A DNA stretch of 64,000 nucleotides from Euzebya rosea. GTDB lineage: Bacteria; Actinomycetota; Nitriliruptoria; Euzebyales; Euzebyaceae. Positions 26,582-34,399 of this stretch are shown here, one piece after another. The first letter of the stretch is position 1. Every line of letters starts with the position of its first letter. The stretch is from positions 186,001 to 250,000 of the forward strand of contig NZ_PGDQ01000005.1 of NCBI RefSeq assembly GCF_003073135.1, written 5' to 3'. A model generated the notes under the pieces. That model did no database searches, was not told where the DNA came from, and saw nothing but the letters and a program-made list of their open reading frames with translations. Position numbers and translations under genes: made by a program.

Positions 26582-27472
26582 ATGGAACATCTACACGGGG
26601 CGGTTTCACTCGAGCAGTTCAAGGAGGCTGGTCTTTCGCGGTGGACGGTGAACCGTCGCGTTCGGTCCGGCGACCTGCGACGTGTCGCGGGGACGGTCCA
26701 CGCGCTTCCGGGCGCCCCCGACGGACTTCGGCTCACCCTCGCCGGTGGGGTACTGGCCGTGGGGTCTCCGGTGTGCGTCACCGGTGCCAGCGCCGCGCAC
26801 CTACGGGGCTTCCATCCTCGGGAGCCGAAGGTCGGTCACTTGGCCACCCCGGCGACTCGTGCGCGCTTCGTCCTGCCGGGCTTGGATGTCCGTCGGGAGG
26901 TCCACTTCAACGCGATCCCGCTGCAGGTCGTGGATGGGCTGGTCTGCGCGGGCGTCAACTGGACGTTGATGGACGCGGCCAGGGACCTGGGGGAGGAGGA
27001 GCTCGCTCGCGCCATCGCGAGGGCGGACGCCCTTCGCAACACCTCCCTCAACAGCCTTGCGTCGGCTGCCGCGTCGCGAGGACGGTGGCATGGCTCTGCC
27101 CGCTTCCGGAAGGTCCTGGCGGAGCTCAACGGTGAGCTGACGCATTCCGGGGACGAACGGCGAGCCCGGCGGTACCTCCGTGACGTGGGACTCGACCCCC
27201 ACCCTCGTCCCTACGACGTCGTCGTCAACGGGAGGACTATCGCCCAAGCCGACATCGCGTTCCTTGCCGAACGTCTCGACGTCGAGATCGACGGGCCCTC
27301 TCACTTCTTCCAAGGAGCCCAGACGAAGGATCGTCGCCGCGACCGCCGGATGCAGGCCGCCGGTTGGATCGTCCTGCGCTTCACCGTCTACGAGGTGCGG
27401 AACGACCCCGAACGCGTGGTCGCGGAGATCCTCGACGCCCTCGCCACCCGTCGCCGCCAGCTCTCGAGCTGA
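26582..27472 (+). CDS. DUF559-type putative nuclease with AbiEi-like N-terminal domain (locus 1)
   Basis: The 296-residue protein starts with a winged-helix, AbiEi-antitoxin-like segment ('LEQFKEAGLSRWTVNRRVRSG', about 10-30). The C-terminal ~110 residues have a Vsr/DUF559-like PD-(D/E)xK pattern: Asp in 'IAQADIAF', Glu in 'LDVEIDGPSHF', a K-D-x3-D-R segment and 'GWIVLRFTVYEV'. Nuclease activity is inferred from this fold signature only. It shares architecture with the gene at 51354-52274. Family B palindrome doublets lie on both sides (26319-26446 and 27559-27686). Alternatives are an orphan antitoxin-like regulator or a repair endonuclease. Confidence 0.72.
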   Translation: MEHLHGAVSLEQFKEAGLSRWTVNRRVRSGDLRRVAGTVHALPGAPDGLRLTLAGGVLAVGSPVCVTGASAAHLRGFHPREPKVGHLATPATRARFVLPGLDVRREVHFNAIPLQVVDGLVCAGVNWTLMDAARDLGEEELARAIARADALRNTSLNSLASAAASRGRWHGSARFRKVLAELNGELTHSGDERRARRYLRDVGLDPHPRPYDVVVNGRTIAQADIAFLAERLDVEIDGPSHFFQGAQTKDRRRDRRMQAAGWIVLRFTVYEVRNDPERVVAEILDALATRRRQLSS

Positions 27473-27558
27473 CGAGACCGAACGCCAGGTACGCGTTCCC
27501 TCGAACGTGGACCGGTCGCGTTCGCTCACCCGCGACCGGCTGAACCTGGCATTTCGCG

Positions 27559-27604
27559 ACAATTGGCGCGAACGGTGCACGGGCGCACCCGTTCCTACAA
27601 TCGT
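27559..27604 (+). repeat. Palindromic repeat family B, copy B3 (degenerate)
   Basis: The 3' half (TACAATCGT and the following GGTCCGACGCCAATCG) matches B2 closely. The 5' arm is diverged (ACAATTGGCG). The inner part is itself palindromic (AACGGTGC ... GCACCCGTT). It begins 87 nt after the stop codon of the DUF559-type gene. Confidence 0.7.
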
Positions 27605-27640
27605 GGTCCGACGCCAATCGCCTGAGACCGGCATTCGACG

Positions 27641-27686
27641 ACGATTGTGGTCAGGGGTGCGGGGGTGCTCCGTTCGCTACGATCGT
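27641..27686 (+). repeat. Palindromic repeat family B, copy B4
   Basis: 46 nt with 5' arm ACGATTGTGG and 3' arm ACGATCGT, starting exactly 82 nt after B3, the same pitch as B1-B2. It completes the doublet downstream of the locus-1 gene and lies upstream of ruvX. Confidence 0.8.
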
Positions 27687-27784
27687 CGGCCAATGCCAAT
27701 CACAGTGCCGACCCCACGCAGCTGCGACCAGCCCCATTGCGGACGGTGCGCGGACGGCGGTGCCCGTCCACACCCGTGTGGCCT

Positions 27785-27790
27785 TACCTT
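27785..27790 (+). promoter_or_regulatory. Candidate -10 TACCTT before ruvX
   Basis: TACCTT fits TANNNT and would start a transcript about 40 nt before the ATG at 27838. It is the only such element between the family B doublet and ruvX. Confidence 0.35.
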
Positions 27791-27837
27791 CGGCCGCCGG
27801 ACCACGGTGGGGCACGCTCCCCGAGTGGGCAGCTGAC

Positions 27838-28254
27838 ATGGCAGCACGTCCGGGACGGGTGCTCGGGGTCGACCCCGGGACCAAACGGGTCGGGCTGGCC
27901 GTGTCGGATCCCGACCGGCTGCTCGCCACTCCCCACGACACCGTCCCCGGCGGCAAGGGGGCGGCTCGGCGGGTGAAGGACGCCCACGAGACACTCGGGT
28001 GCGTGGCGGTGGTCGTGGGTTTGCCACGATCGCTCGCCGGACGTGACACTGACTCCACGCGGATGGCCCGAACCCTGGCGGACGAGCTGACAGCCCTCGG
28101 GCTCGAGGTCCACCTGCACGACGAACGGCTGACCAGCGTGCAGGCCGACCGGGCCCTGCGATCCTCCGGTCACAACGCACGCACCGGCAAGGCCGTGAAG
28201 GACCAAGTGGCCGCAAGCCTCCTGCTGCAGGCCTGGCTCGACGCCAACCGCTGA
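27838..28254 (+). CDS. ruvX: RuvX/YqgF-family putative pre-16S rRNA nuclease / Holliday-junction resolvase fold
   Basis: The 138-residue protein has the YqgF RNase H-like pattern: 'VLGVDPGTKRVGLAVSD' with the first acidic residue, 'VVGLPRSLAGRDTDST', 'HLHDERLTSVQADRAL' and 'KDQVAASLLLQAWLD'. The family completes 16S rRNA 5' maturation in E. coli. ATG at 27838 gives the usual family N-terminus but has no clear Shine-Dalgarno; an in-frame GTG at 27760 is possible but would add an atypical 26 residues. mltG follows after 56 nt. Confidence 0.9.
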   Translation: MAARPGRVLGVDPGTKRVGLAVSDPDRLLATPHDTVPGGKGAARRVKDAHETLGCVAVVVGLPRSLAGRDTDSTRMARTLADELTALGLEVHLHDERLTSVQADRALRSSGHNARTGKAVKDQVAASLLLQAWLDANR

Positions 28255-28310
28255 CCGGGCAAGACCACCTCGACAGACGGCCCACGACCTCGCGAGATGT
28301 CCCACACCCC

Positions 28311-29351
28311 ATGACGACCTCCTCCAAGATCTTTCTCGTCTTCCTGCTCCTGCTCGTCGGTGGCGGCTACTACCTGTTCAACGAGTGGAACAGCGGCGGG
28401 GCATCCGACGCCGTGCTCGCCGAGGGACCGGTCACCGTCACCGTCGCCGAGGGCAGCGGTGCACGTGACGTCGCCCAGCTCCTGGAGGACAACGGGATCA
28501 TCCGGTCCTCCAGCGCCTTCACGGCCGCGGCGACGCTCGACGGCCGCGCCGGCCAGATCAAGCCGGGCACCTACGAGCTGGACCCGTCGCTGTCGACCGA
28601 GGAGATCCTCGACATCCTCGTCGCCGGCCCACCCGGCCCCGACACCTTCCGGGTGACCATCCCCGAGGGGCTCACCGTCGACCAGACGCTGGAGACCATC
28701 GCGTCGGCCGAGGGCAGCCCCCACACCGCCGAGTCGCTGCGCGAGGCCCTCGCGCTCGTCGCCCTGCCGGCCTGGGTGCCCCAGCGCGACCTCCCCGAGG
28801 GCGCCGAGGCGTTCGAGGGGCTGCTGTTCCCCGAGACCTACGAGTTCACCGTCGAGCAGCCGGCCGCGGACCTGCTGACCCGCCTGGTCCAGCAGACCGA
28901 CGCCGTCATGAGCGAGGTCGGGTTCGCCGAACGCAACTCGTTGTCGACCTACGAGACGTTGGTCCTCGGCTCGCTCGTCGAACGCGAGGCCCGGCTGGAG
29001 GAGGAGCGGCCCATCATCTCCTCGGTCATCCACAACCGGCTGGAGCGGCCGATGCTGCTGCAGATCGACGCAACCGTCGTCTACGGCATCGAGGTCGCCA
29101 CCGGGGAACGCCCCGACCGGCTGCTGACCGCCGACTACCAGTTCGAGACGCCGTGGTCGACCTACCTCCACGAGGGGCTGCCGCCGACGCCGATCTCCGG
29201 TGTGGGCCGCTCGTCCCTGGAGGCCGCCGCCAACCCGGCCGACACGGGCTTCTTCTTCTACGTCGTGGAGGACCCGGCGACCGGCGCCCATCGCTTCACC
29301 GAGACCGCCGCCCAGCACGAACAGGCCATCGCCGAGATCCGTGGCGGCTGA
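28311..29351 (+). CDS. mltG: Endolytic murein transglycosylase MltG
   Basis: The 346-residue YceG-like protein has one N-terminal membrane anchor (residues 6-23). A LysM-like region follows ('VTVTVAEGSGARDVAQLLEDNGI'), then the catalytic domain with the Glu in 'GSLVEREARLEEE' and the signature 'LQIDATVVYGI'. MltG cuts nascent glycan strands at the membrane and releases new chain ends. Length is typical. The stop overlaps the GTG start of aroE by 11 nt, so the two are coupled. Confidence 0.93.
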   Translation: MTTSSKIFLVFLLLLVGGGYYLFNEWNSGGASDAVLAEGPVTVTVAEGSGARDVAQLLEDNGIIRSSSAFTAAATLDGRAGQIKPGTYELDPSLSTEEILDILVAGPPGPDTFRVTIPEGLTVDQTLETIASAEGSPHTAESLREALALVALPAWVPQRDLPEGAEAFEGLLFPETYEFTVEQPAADLLTRLVQQTDAVMSEVGFAERNSLSTYETLVLGSLVEREARLEEERPIISSVIHNRLERPMLLQIDATVVYGIEVATGERPDRLLTADYQFETPWSTYLHEGLPPTPISGVGRSSLEAAANPADTGFFFYVVEDPATGAHRFTETAAQHEQAIAEIRGG

Positions 29352-30168
29352 CCCCAGCGGCCCACGCCCGCCCGCGACGACGGCCGCCACCCGGCTGCTC
29401 GTCGTCCTCGGGCATCCGGTCGGCCACTCGTTGTCGCCGACCCTGCACTCCGCGGCGATCGCGGCGGCCGGTCACGACGCGGTCTACCTGGCCGTCGACG
29501 TGCCCCCCGAGCAGATCACCGCGGCGATCGCCGGGCTGCGCACCCTCGGTTTCCTCGGCGCCAACGTCACCATCCCCCACAAGCACGCAGCCCTGGACGC
29601 GGCCGACGAGGCGACGGAGGAAGCCCGCTTCATCGGCGCGGCCAACACGTTGTTCTGGGAGGGGGAGCGGCTGGTGGCCGACAACACCGACGCCGCAGGG
29701 CTCCGTGGGGTCCTGGCCGACGACTGCGGGCTTCGGCCCGGCGACCCGGTGACCATCGTCGGCTCGGGCGGCGCCGCGCGTGCCGCCGCGGTGGCCTGCG
29801 GCCGCCTGGGCGCGGCCACGTCCGTGCACGCCCGCCGACCGGACGCCGCCGAGGCGATCGCCGACCTGGCCGTCCGCGCCGGAGGCGTGGTCCCGTCGAA
29901 CACCGACCCCCGCGTCGTCATCAACGCCACACCGCTCGGCCGGCACGGCGAGCCACTGCCCAACCCGTTCATGGGGCTCGGCCCCGGGCGGGTAGCGCTG
30001 GACCTCAACTACGGCACCCCCTCGCCCTTCCTCACCTCCGCAAGGGAGGCCGGCGGACGAGCCGTGGACGGGGTCGGCATGCTCGTCGGCCAGGCGGAAG
30101 CGGCGTTCGCCCGCTGGTTCGGCGCCCGACCGCCGGCCGGGGTGATGGCCGCCGCGCTGCCCCGCTGA
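29341..30168 (+). CDS. aroE: Shikimate dehydrogenase (NADP+)
   Basis: The 275-residue enzyme reduces 3-dehydroshikimate to shikimate. 'GHPVGHSLSPTLHSAAI' binds shikimate, 'GANVTIPHKHAAL' has the catalytic Lys, 'VADNTDAAGLRG' has its Asp partner, and 'IVGSGGAARAAAVA' is the NADP loop. GTG at 29341 lies inside mltG and gives a short Ala/Pro-rich leader before the conserved start. It belongs with aroC-aroK-aroB, from which it is separated by the 16-kb pilus locus. Confidence 0.93.
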   Translation: MAADPSGPRPPATTAATRLLVVLGHPVGHSLSPTLHSAAIAAAGHDAVYLAVDVPPEQITAAIAGLRTLGFLGANVTIPHKHAALDAADEATEEARFIGAANTLFWEGERLVADNTDAAGLRGVLADDCGLRPGDPVTIVGSGGAARAAAVACGRLGAATSVHARRPDAAEAIADLAVRAGGVVPSNTDPRVVINATPLGRHGEPLPNPFMGLGPGRVALDLNYGTPSPFLTSAREAGGRAVDGVGMLVGQAEAAFARWFGARPPAGVMAAALPR

Positions 30169-30262
30169 CCCGGGTCGATCGTCGACCGGTCGCACGGATC
30201 CGGCAACCGGGGTGGCCGACGGTCGGTCCCTGTCGAGGTGACCCTCAAGAACAGGGGAGGAC

Positions 30263-30385
30263 ATGCCGATGCAAGACGACACAGGCCTCGCGCCGGCCGT
30301 TCCGGCCCTGGCCGCGACCGACCGACCCGGGGAAATCGCCATGACCGACTGCCGAAGGGGGACCACGTGCTCGCAGGCTCGCTGA
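30263..30385 (+). CDS. Possible 40-residue leader ORF before the DUF4388 gene
   Basis: An ORF of 40 codons starts at ATG 30263. GGGGAGG (30254-30260), one of the best Shine-Dalgarno sequences in the window, lies just before it. It ends at 30385, 19 nt inside the DUF4388 gene, whose own start is GTG 30367 in another frame. The peptide ('MPMQDDTGLAPAV...') has no recognised domain. It may couple translation into the downstream gene. The alternative is that the Shine-Dalgarno serves an upstream start of the main ORF, but the in-frame GTG at 30238 lies before it. Confidence 0.4.
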   Translation: MPMQDDTGLAPAVPALAATDRPGEIAMTDCRRGTTCSQAR

Positions 30386-31593
30386 ACGAGTTCGGCCTCG
30401 CCGACGTCTTCACCCTCCTGTCCTCCACCCGCAAGACCGGTGTCCTGAACCTGGAGACCAGCGCGGTCAAGGGACGGGTCTGGATCGCGCAGGGCGGGCT
30501 GTGCAACGCCGTCGCCGACGTCACCCGGTCACCGCTGGCCGCCCGCCTGCTGCACGGCGGTGAGGCATCCGAGGCGCAGGTCCGCGAGATCGTGGCCGCC
30601 CAGGCCGACGGGGACTCCCAGCGGCTGCAGGACGCCCTGGACGTGCTCGGCCTCGGCGCCGACCGGGTCCGCAGCATCCTCGTCGACCAGATCACCGACG
30701 CCGTGTTCGACCTCAGCCGATGGTCCGACGGCACGTTCGCCTTCGACAACCAGGATGTCGGCGACGTCATCGCCGTCACCTCGGCCGCCGATGTGCTCGG
30801 CACCGTCCAGCAGCGCCTGGCCGAGTGGGAGGGCTTCAGCGCCAACGTCCCCGCCGACGATGCGGTGCTCGACGTGGTCAGCCGTCCCTCCGGTGGCGTC
30901 GAGGGCATCTCCGTCCAGGCCGCCCACTGGGAGGTCCTGACCCTCGTCGACGGCCTTCGGCCCGTCCAGGAGATCATCGAGCTGACCGGGCAGGGCACCT
31001 TCACCGTGTCGCGCATGATCGCCGACCTGATCGGCGTCGGGCTCGTCAGGGTCCTCGACCAGCCGACCGGCGAGACCGCCTCCCAGCACCGTCGCCGCAT
31101 CCTCGTCACCGCCGAGGAGCAGCTGCTCGGCGCGACCCCGCGTTCCTTGTCCAGCCGGCCGGTCCCGCCGACGCCGCCCCCGGGCGCCCCGTCGGCCAAC
31201 GGATCGACGCCCGTGCACGCGGAGGCCCCCGAGCCGGTCGAGGCGACGGACGACGACCGTCCGAGCCCCGCGGACCTGCTCGAGGTGGCCCCGCCCGGCG
31301 CGGTCGAGGTCGCCTTCGCCCCCGAGTCCGACGACACCGAGACCAGCACGCCCGATGGCATCGACGTCGACGACCTGCTCGGCCAGCCAGCCGAGGAGCC
31401 CAAGGCGGCGCCCGCCCCCTCCTCCTCCGCGTCAGCAGCCGAGGACCGGCGTGCCCGCGAGCTCGCGGCCCTGGGCATCGGCCCGGCGCCCACGTCGGAG
31501 AAGCCGTCGGACGACTCGCGGCCGCTGGCCCGTGACAACAACGTCAACGCCGATCTGCTTGCCCGGCTGATCGACGGGGTCAAGGGTGCCTGA
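30367..31593 (+). CDS. DUF4388 (PATAN-like) domain protein
   Basis: The 408-residue protein opens with a DUF4388 domain ('LAGSLNEFGLADVFTLLSSTRKTGVLNL', 'GRVWIAQGGLCNAVAD'). A second helical region around residues 70-230 ends in 'GTFTVSRMIADLIGVGLVRVLD', a winged-helix-like module. The C-terminal ~150 residues are Pro/Ala/acidic and disordered. DUF4388 proteins often accompany small MglA-like GTPases and gliding or pilus systems; a scaffold or GTPase-partner role is inferred. GTG 30367 has AGGGGGA about 5 nt upstream. The GTPase gene overlaps its end by 8 nt. Confidence 0.82.
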   Translation: MLAGSLNEFGLADVFTLLSSTRKTGVLNLETSAVKGRVWIAQGGLCNAVADVTRSPLAARLLHGGEASEAQVREIVAAQADGDSQRLQDALDVLGLGADRVRSILVDQITDAVFDLSRWSDGTFAFDNQDVGDVIAVTSAADVLGTVQQRLAEWEGFSANVPADDAVLDVVSRPSGGVEGISVQAAHWEVLTLVDGLRPVQEIIELTGQGTFTVSRMIADLIGVGLVRVLDQPTGETASQHRRRILVTAEEQLLGATPRSLSSRPVPPTPPPGAPSANGSTPVHAEAPEPVEATDDDRPSPADLLEVAPPGAVEVAFAPESDDTETSTPDGIDVDDLLGQPAEEPKAAPAPSSSASAAEDRRARELAALGIGPAPTSEKPSDDSRPLARDNNVNADLLARLIDGVKGA

Positions 31594-32176
31594 CAGCGCT
31601 GACCAGGAGGCCCCGGTCAGCTCGGTCAAGGTGGTGGTGACCGGCGCCTACGGGGCCGGCAAGACCACGCTCGTCCGCAGCCTGTCGGAGATCAACGTCC
31701 TCACCCAGGAACGGTCGGTCACCAGCGCCGGCGGCGACGCCGACACCATCGCCATGGACTTCGGCCGCCTGACGGTCGGCGACGGGCTGTCCATGCACCT
31801 GTTCGGCACACCGACGCGCGACCGGTTCGACTTCATGTGGGACGTCGTCAAGGACGGCATGGTCGGCTTCATCGTGCTGGTCGACGACTCGCGGGCGGAC
31901 TCGCTGCCCGAGGCGGTCGGCGTGCTCAACTGGTTCCGCGAACGGGCCAACGTGCCCTACGTCGTGGCCGTCAACAAGGTCTCGGCCGCCAACGCCGAAC
32001 GGTCGATCCGGCGGACACGGCACGTCCTGCGGATCCCCGACCACGTCCGTGTCTGCGCCGTCGACGTTCGCCAACGCGCCTCCTCCAAGCAGCTTCTCCT
32101 CCAGCTGCTTCACGCCGCGACCGAAGATGCCGATGGAGTCCATGACGGAGACATCGAACAGGTTCGCGCTGGGTAA
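31586..32176 (+). CDS. MglA/CvnD-like small GTP-binding protein
   Basis: The 196-residue protein is a Ras-like P-loop GTPase. G1 is 'GAYGAGKTT', the switch-II/G3 region is 'HLFGTPTRDRF', and G4 is 'VAVNKVS'. In CvnD relatives G3 usually reads 'GTPGQDRF'; here Gly-Gln is replaced by Thr-Arg, so intrinsic GTP hydrolysis may be altered. Relatives such as MglA set cell polarity and place type IV pilus ATPases. The start (GTG 31586) overlaps the DUF4388 gene, and pilB follows after 59 nt, which supports a pilus role. Confidence 0.85.
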   Translation: MPDSADQEAPVSSVKVVVTGAYGAGKTTLVRSLSEINVLTQERSVTSAGGDADTIAMDFGRLTVGDGLSMHLFGTPTRDRFDFMWDVVKDGMVGFIVLVDDSRADSLPEAVGVLNWFRERANVPYVVAVNKVSAANAERSIRRTRHVLRIPDHVRVCAVDVRQRASSKQLLLQLLHAATEDADGVHDGDIEQVRAG

Positions 32177-32179
32177 GGT
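32174..32179 (+). promoter_or_regulatory. Candidate -10 TAAGGT before pilB
   Basis: TAAGGT overlaps the stop codon of the GTPase gene and would give a leader of about 50 nt containing a small hairpin (GCGGGTAGACCCGC at 32209-32222) before the pilB TTG start. Confidence 0.35.
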
Positions 32180-32235
32180 GGGCCGCCCCGTCGCCGAGCC
32201 GTACCACCGCGGGTAGACCCGCAAGAAAGACGCCG

Positions 32236-33924
32236 TTGCACGCCACACGCCAGCTCTCGGATGTCCTCTTGGAGGAGGGACTGATCTCCTCCGAGGACCT
32301 CACTCGCGCACGCGAGGAGCAGGAGCGGTCCGGTCGATCCCTCGGCCGCGTGCTGATCGAGATGGGCCTGTTCACCGAGGCCGGCCTGGTGGCGGCGCTC
32401 GCCAAGCACCTGGGCCTGGAGTTCGTCGAGCTCGCCGAGCAGGACGTCGACCACGTGGCGGCCACGATGCTGCCCGACCACATGGCCCGGCGGTACTGCG
32501 TCTTCCCGTTCGGGTTCGACGAGGAGGGCAAGCTCAAGGTCGCCATGAGCGACCCGTCCAACGTGATCGCCCTGGACGACATCCGGACGGTCTGCGACAA
32601 GGACGTGCAGCCGGTCGTCGCCACCCGCGGCGACATCATGGCGGCGCTGGACAAGTACGGGTCGCTGGGCGGGGACTCCGTCGACGACCTCGCCGGCGAC
32701 CTGATGATGAGCGAGGAGGACGACCTCGACGCCGTCGAGGCGGCCGACGCCATCGACGATGCGCCGATCGTCAAGTTCGTCAACGCGCTGATCAGCCAGG
32801 CGGTGGGGGACCGCGCCTCCGACATCCACATCGAGCCGCAGGAGACCGAGGTCCGCGTGCGCTACCGCATCGACGGTGTGCTGCACGAGATCACGACCCA
32901 GTCCAAGCGGATCCACGCCGGCGTGGTGTCCCGGCTGAAGATCATGGCCGACCTCGACATCGCCGAGCGGCGAGTCCCGCAGGACGGCCGCATCTCAGTG
33001 AAGGCGGCCGGCAAGAAGATCGACCTGCGTGTCTCGACCCTTCCGACGGTGTACGGGGAGAAAGTCGTGATGCGCATCCTGGACAAGTCCTCGATCCTGC
33101 TGGACCTCTCCGACCTCGGGTTCACCGAGCACAACTACAAGATGTACGCGGAGTCCTTCACCAAGCCGTACGGGCTGATCCTGGTGACCGGGCCGACGGG
33201 GTCGGGCAAGTCGACGTCGCTGTACGCCACGCTGAACAAGATCTCCAAGCCCGAGATCAACATCGTGACCGTCGAGGACCCGGTGGAGTACCGGCTGCCG
33301 GGGATCAGCCAGGTGCAGACCAACAAGAAGGCCGGCCTGACGTTCGGTGCGGCGCTGCGGTCGATCCTGCGTCAGGACCCCGACGTCGTGCTGGTCGGTG
33401 AGATGCGTGACCAGGAGACCGCCCAGATCGGCCTCGAGGCCGCGCTGACCGGCCACCTCGTGCTGTCGACCCTGCACACCAACGACGCCCCGTCGGCCGT
33501 GACCCGCCTGACCGAGATGGGCGTCGACCCGTTCATCGTCGCGTCGGCGGCCGACTGTGTGCTGGCCCAGCGCCTGGCCCGGCGGCTGTGCAGCAAGTGC
33601 AAGGAGGAGTACCGGCCGACGGTCGAGGAGCTCCACACCGCTGGTTTGCCGGTGACGGAGGAGGACCTCGACCGGTTCCCGTCGTTGCACCGGGCCGTCG
33701 GCTGCACCCACTGCGGCAACACCGGCTACCGAGGCCGCCTGGCTGTCCACGAGATCATGCGCATCAACGAGGACATCGAGCGCCTGATCGTCACTAAGGC
33801 CTCCACCGACGAGATCGCCGAGGCCGCCCGCGCCAACGGCATGCGCACCCTCCGCGAGGACGGCCTCTCCAAGGTCCTCAAGGGCCACACGACGCTGGAA
33901 GAAATCGGCCGCGTCATTGTCTGA
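32236..33924 (+). CDS. pilB: Type IV pilus assembly ATPase PilB (GspE family)
   Basis: The 562-residue hexameric ATPase drives pilus extension. Residues ~1-140 are a T2SSE_N/MshEN domain ('LSDVLLEEGLISSEDL', 'SLGRVLIEMGL'), a fold known to bind cyclic di-GMP in MshE. The motor follows with Walker A 'GPTGSGKSTSLYATL', the Asp box, Walker B 'DPDVVLVGEMRDQETA' and the His box. The zinc tetracysteine is 'CSKCKEEY ... CTHCGNTGY'. The start is probably TTG at 32236, with weak upstream signals. The final codons and stop lie in the first copy of a 72-bp tandem repeat. Confidence 0.95.
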   Translation: MHATRQLSDVLLEEGLISSEDLTRAREEQERSGRSLGRVLIEMGLFTEAGLVAALAKHLGLEFVELAEQDVDHVAATMLPDHMARRYCVFPFGFDEEGKLKVAMSDPSNVIALDDIRTVCDKDVQPVVATRGDIMAALDKYGSLGGDSVDDLAGDLMMSEEDDLDAVEAADAIDDAPIVKFVNALISQAVGDRASDIHIEPQETEVRVRYRIDGVLHEITTQSKRIHAGVVSRLKIMADLDIAERRVPQDGRISVKAAGKKIDLRVSTLPTVYGEKVVMRILDKSSILLDLSDLGFTEHNYKMYAESFTKPYGLILVTGPTGSGKSTSLYATLNKISKPEINIVTVEDPVEYRLPGISQVQTNKKAGLTFGAALRSILRQDPDVVLVGEMRDQETAQIGLEAALTGHLVLSTLHTNDAPSAVTRLTEMGVDPFIVASAADCVLAQRLARRLCSKCKEEYRPTVEELHTAGLPVTEEDLDRFPSLHRAVGCTHCGNTGYRGRLAVHEIMRINEDIERLIVTKASTDEIAEAARANGMRTLREDGLSKVLKGHTTLEEIGRVIV

Positions 33925-34089
33925 GCGGGATCGAGAATCCCACTGGCTCGGAGATCCCGCGAGTTCGGGCGAAGCCCGTCAATGAACATTGTCTGAGCGG
34001 GATCGAGAATCCGACTGGCTCGGAGATCCCGCGAGTTCGGGCGAAGCCCGTCGATGAACATTGTCTGAGCGGGATCGAGAATCCCACTG
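33916..34089 (+). repeat. 72-bp tandem repeat, two full copies plus a 30-nt partial
   Basis: Units start at 33916, 33988 and 34060; the third stops after 30 nt. Copies 1 and 2 differ at only two positions. Copy 1 includes the last two codons and stop of pilB, so that end was duplicated. Each full unit carries GCGGGATC/GATCCCGC inverted arms and a CGGGC-GAA-GCCCG hairpin, and so could be a reiterated terminator. Two 22-bp units (34089-34110 and 34111-34132), beginning GCCGGATGGAATCG, follow directly. Confidence 0.9.
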
Positions 34090-34372
34090 CCGGATGGAAT
34101 CGACTCCGCGGCCGGATGGAATCGCCTCCGGGTCGGCGCTACCCACGGTGGTAGTCGCAGGTCAGCGAGCCCGTCGGGGACGGAATCGCCTCGGCCCGAC
34201 GACAGGATGGGTGGTCGCGGAGGTGAATCCATCCGTGGGGAGGGGGTTGGTGGCAGGGTACGCCGCCCGGCGTGCGGCGGACCTCGTGGTCCTGTTTGTT
34301 CAAGTCGGCTGCTCCTCGGGCCGATGAGATGGGGAGAGGACCGGGAGCAACGCGCCGGTCCATGAACCACGG

Positions 34373-34394
34373 GGGCGGACACCCGCCCAGGGAG
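34373..34394 (+). promoter_or_regulatory. Hairpin abutting the pilT Shine-Dalgarno
   Basis: GGGCGG-ACAC-CCGCCC (34373-34388) directly precedes AGGGAG (34389-34394), which is 5 nt before the ATG at 34400. The rest of the gap 34133-34372 shows no recognised element. Confidence 0.35.
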
Positions 34395-34399
34395 CAACC

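Noticed and set aside
27760-27837. Upstream GTG start for ruvX
   Set aside because: It adds 26 residues not seen in the RuvX family and lies before the only -10-like element (27785).
33916-34132. Possible CRISPR array
   Set aside because: The units are contiguous tandem copies without variable spacers, and no cas genes are present.
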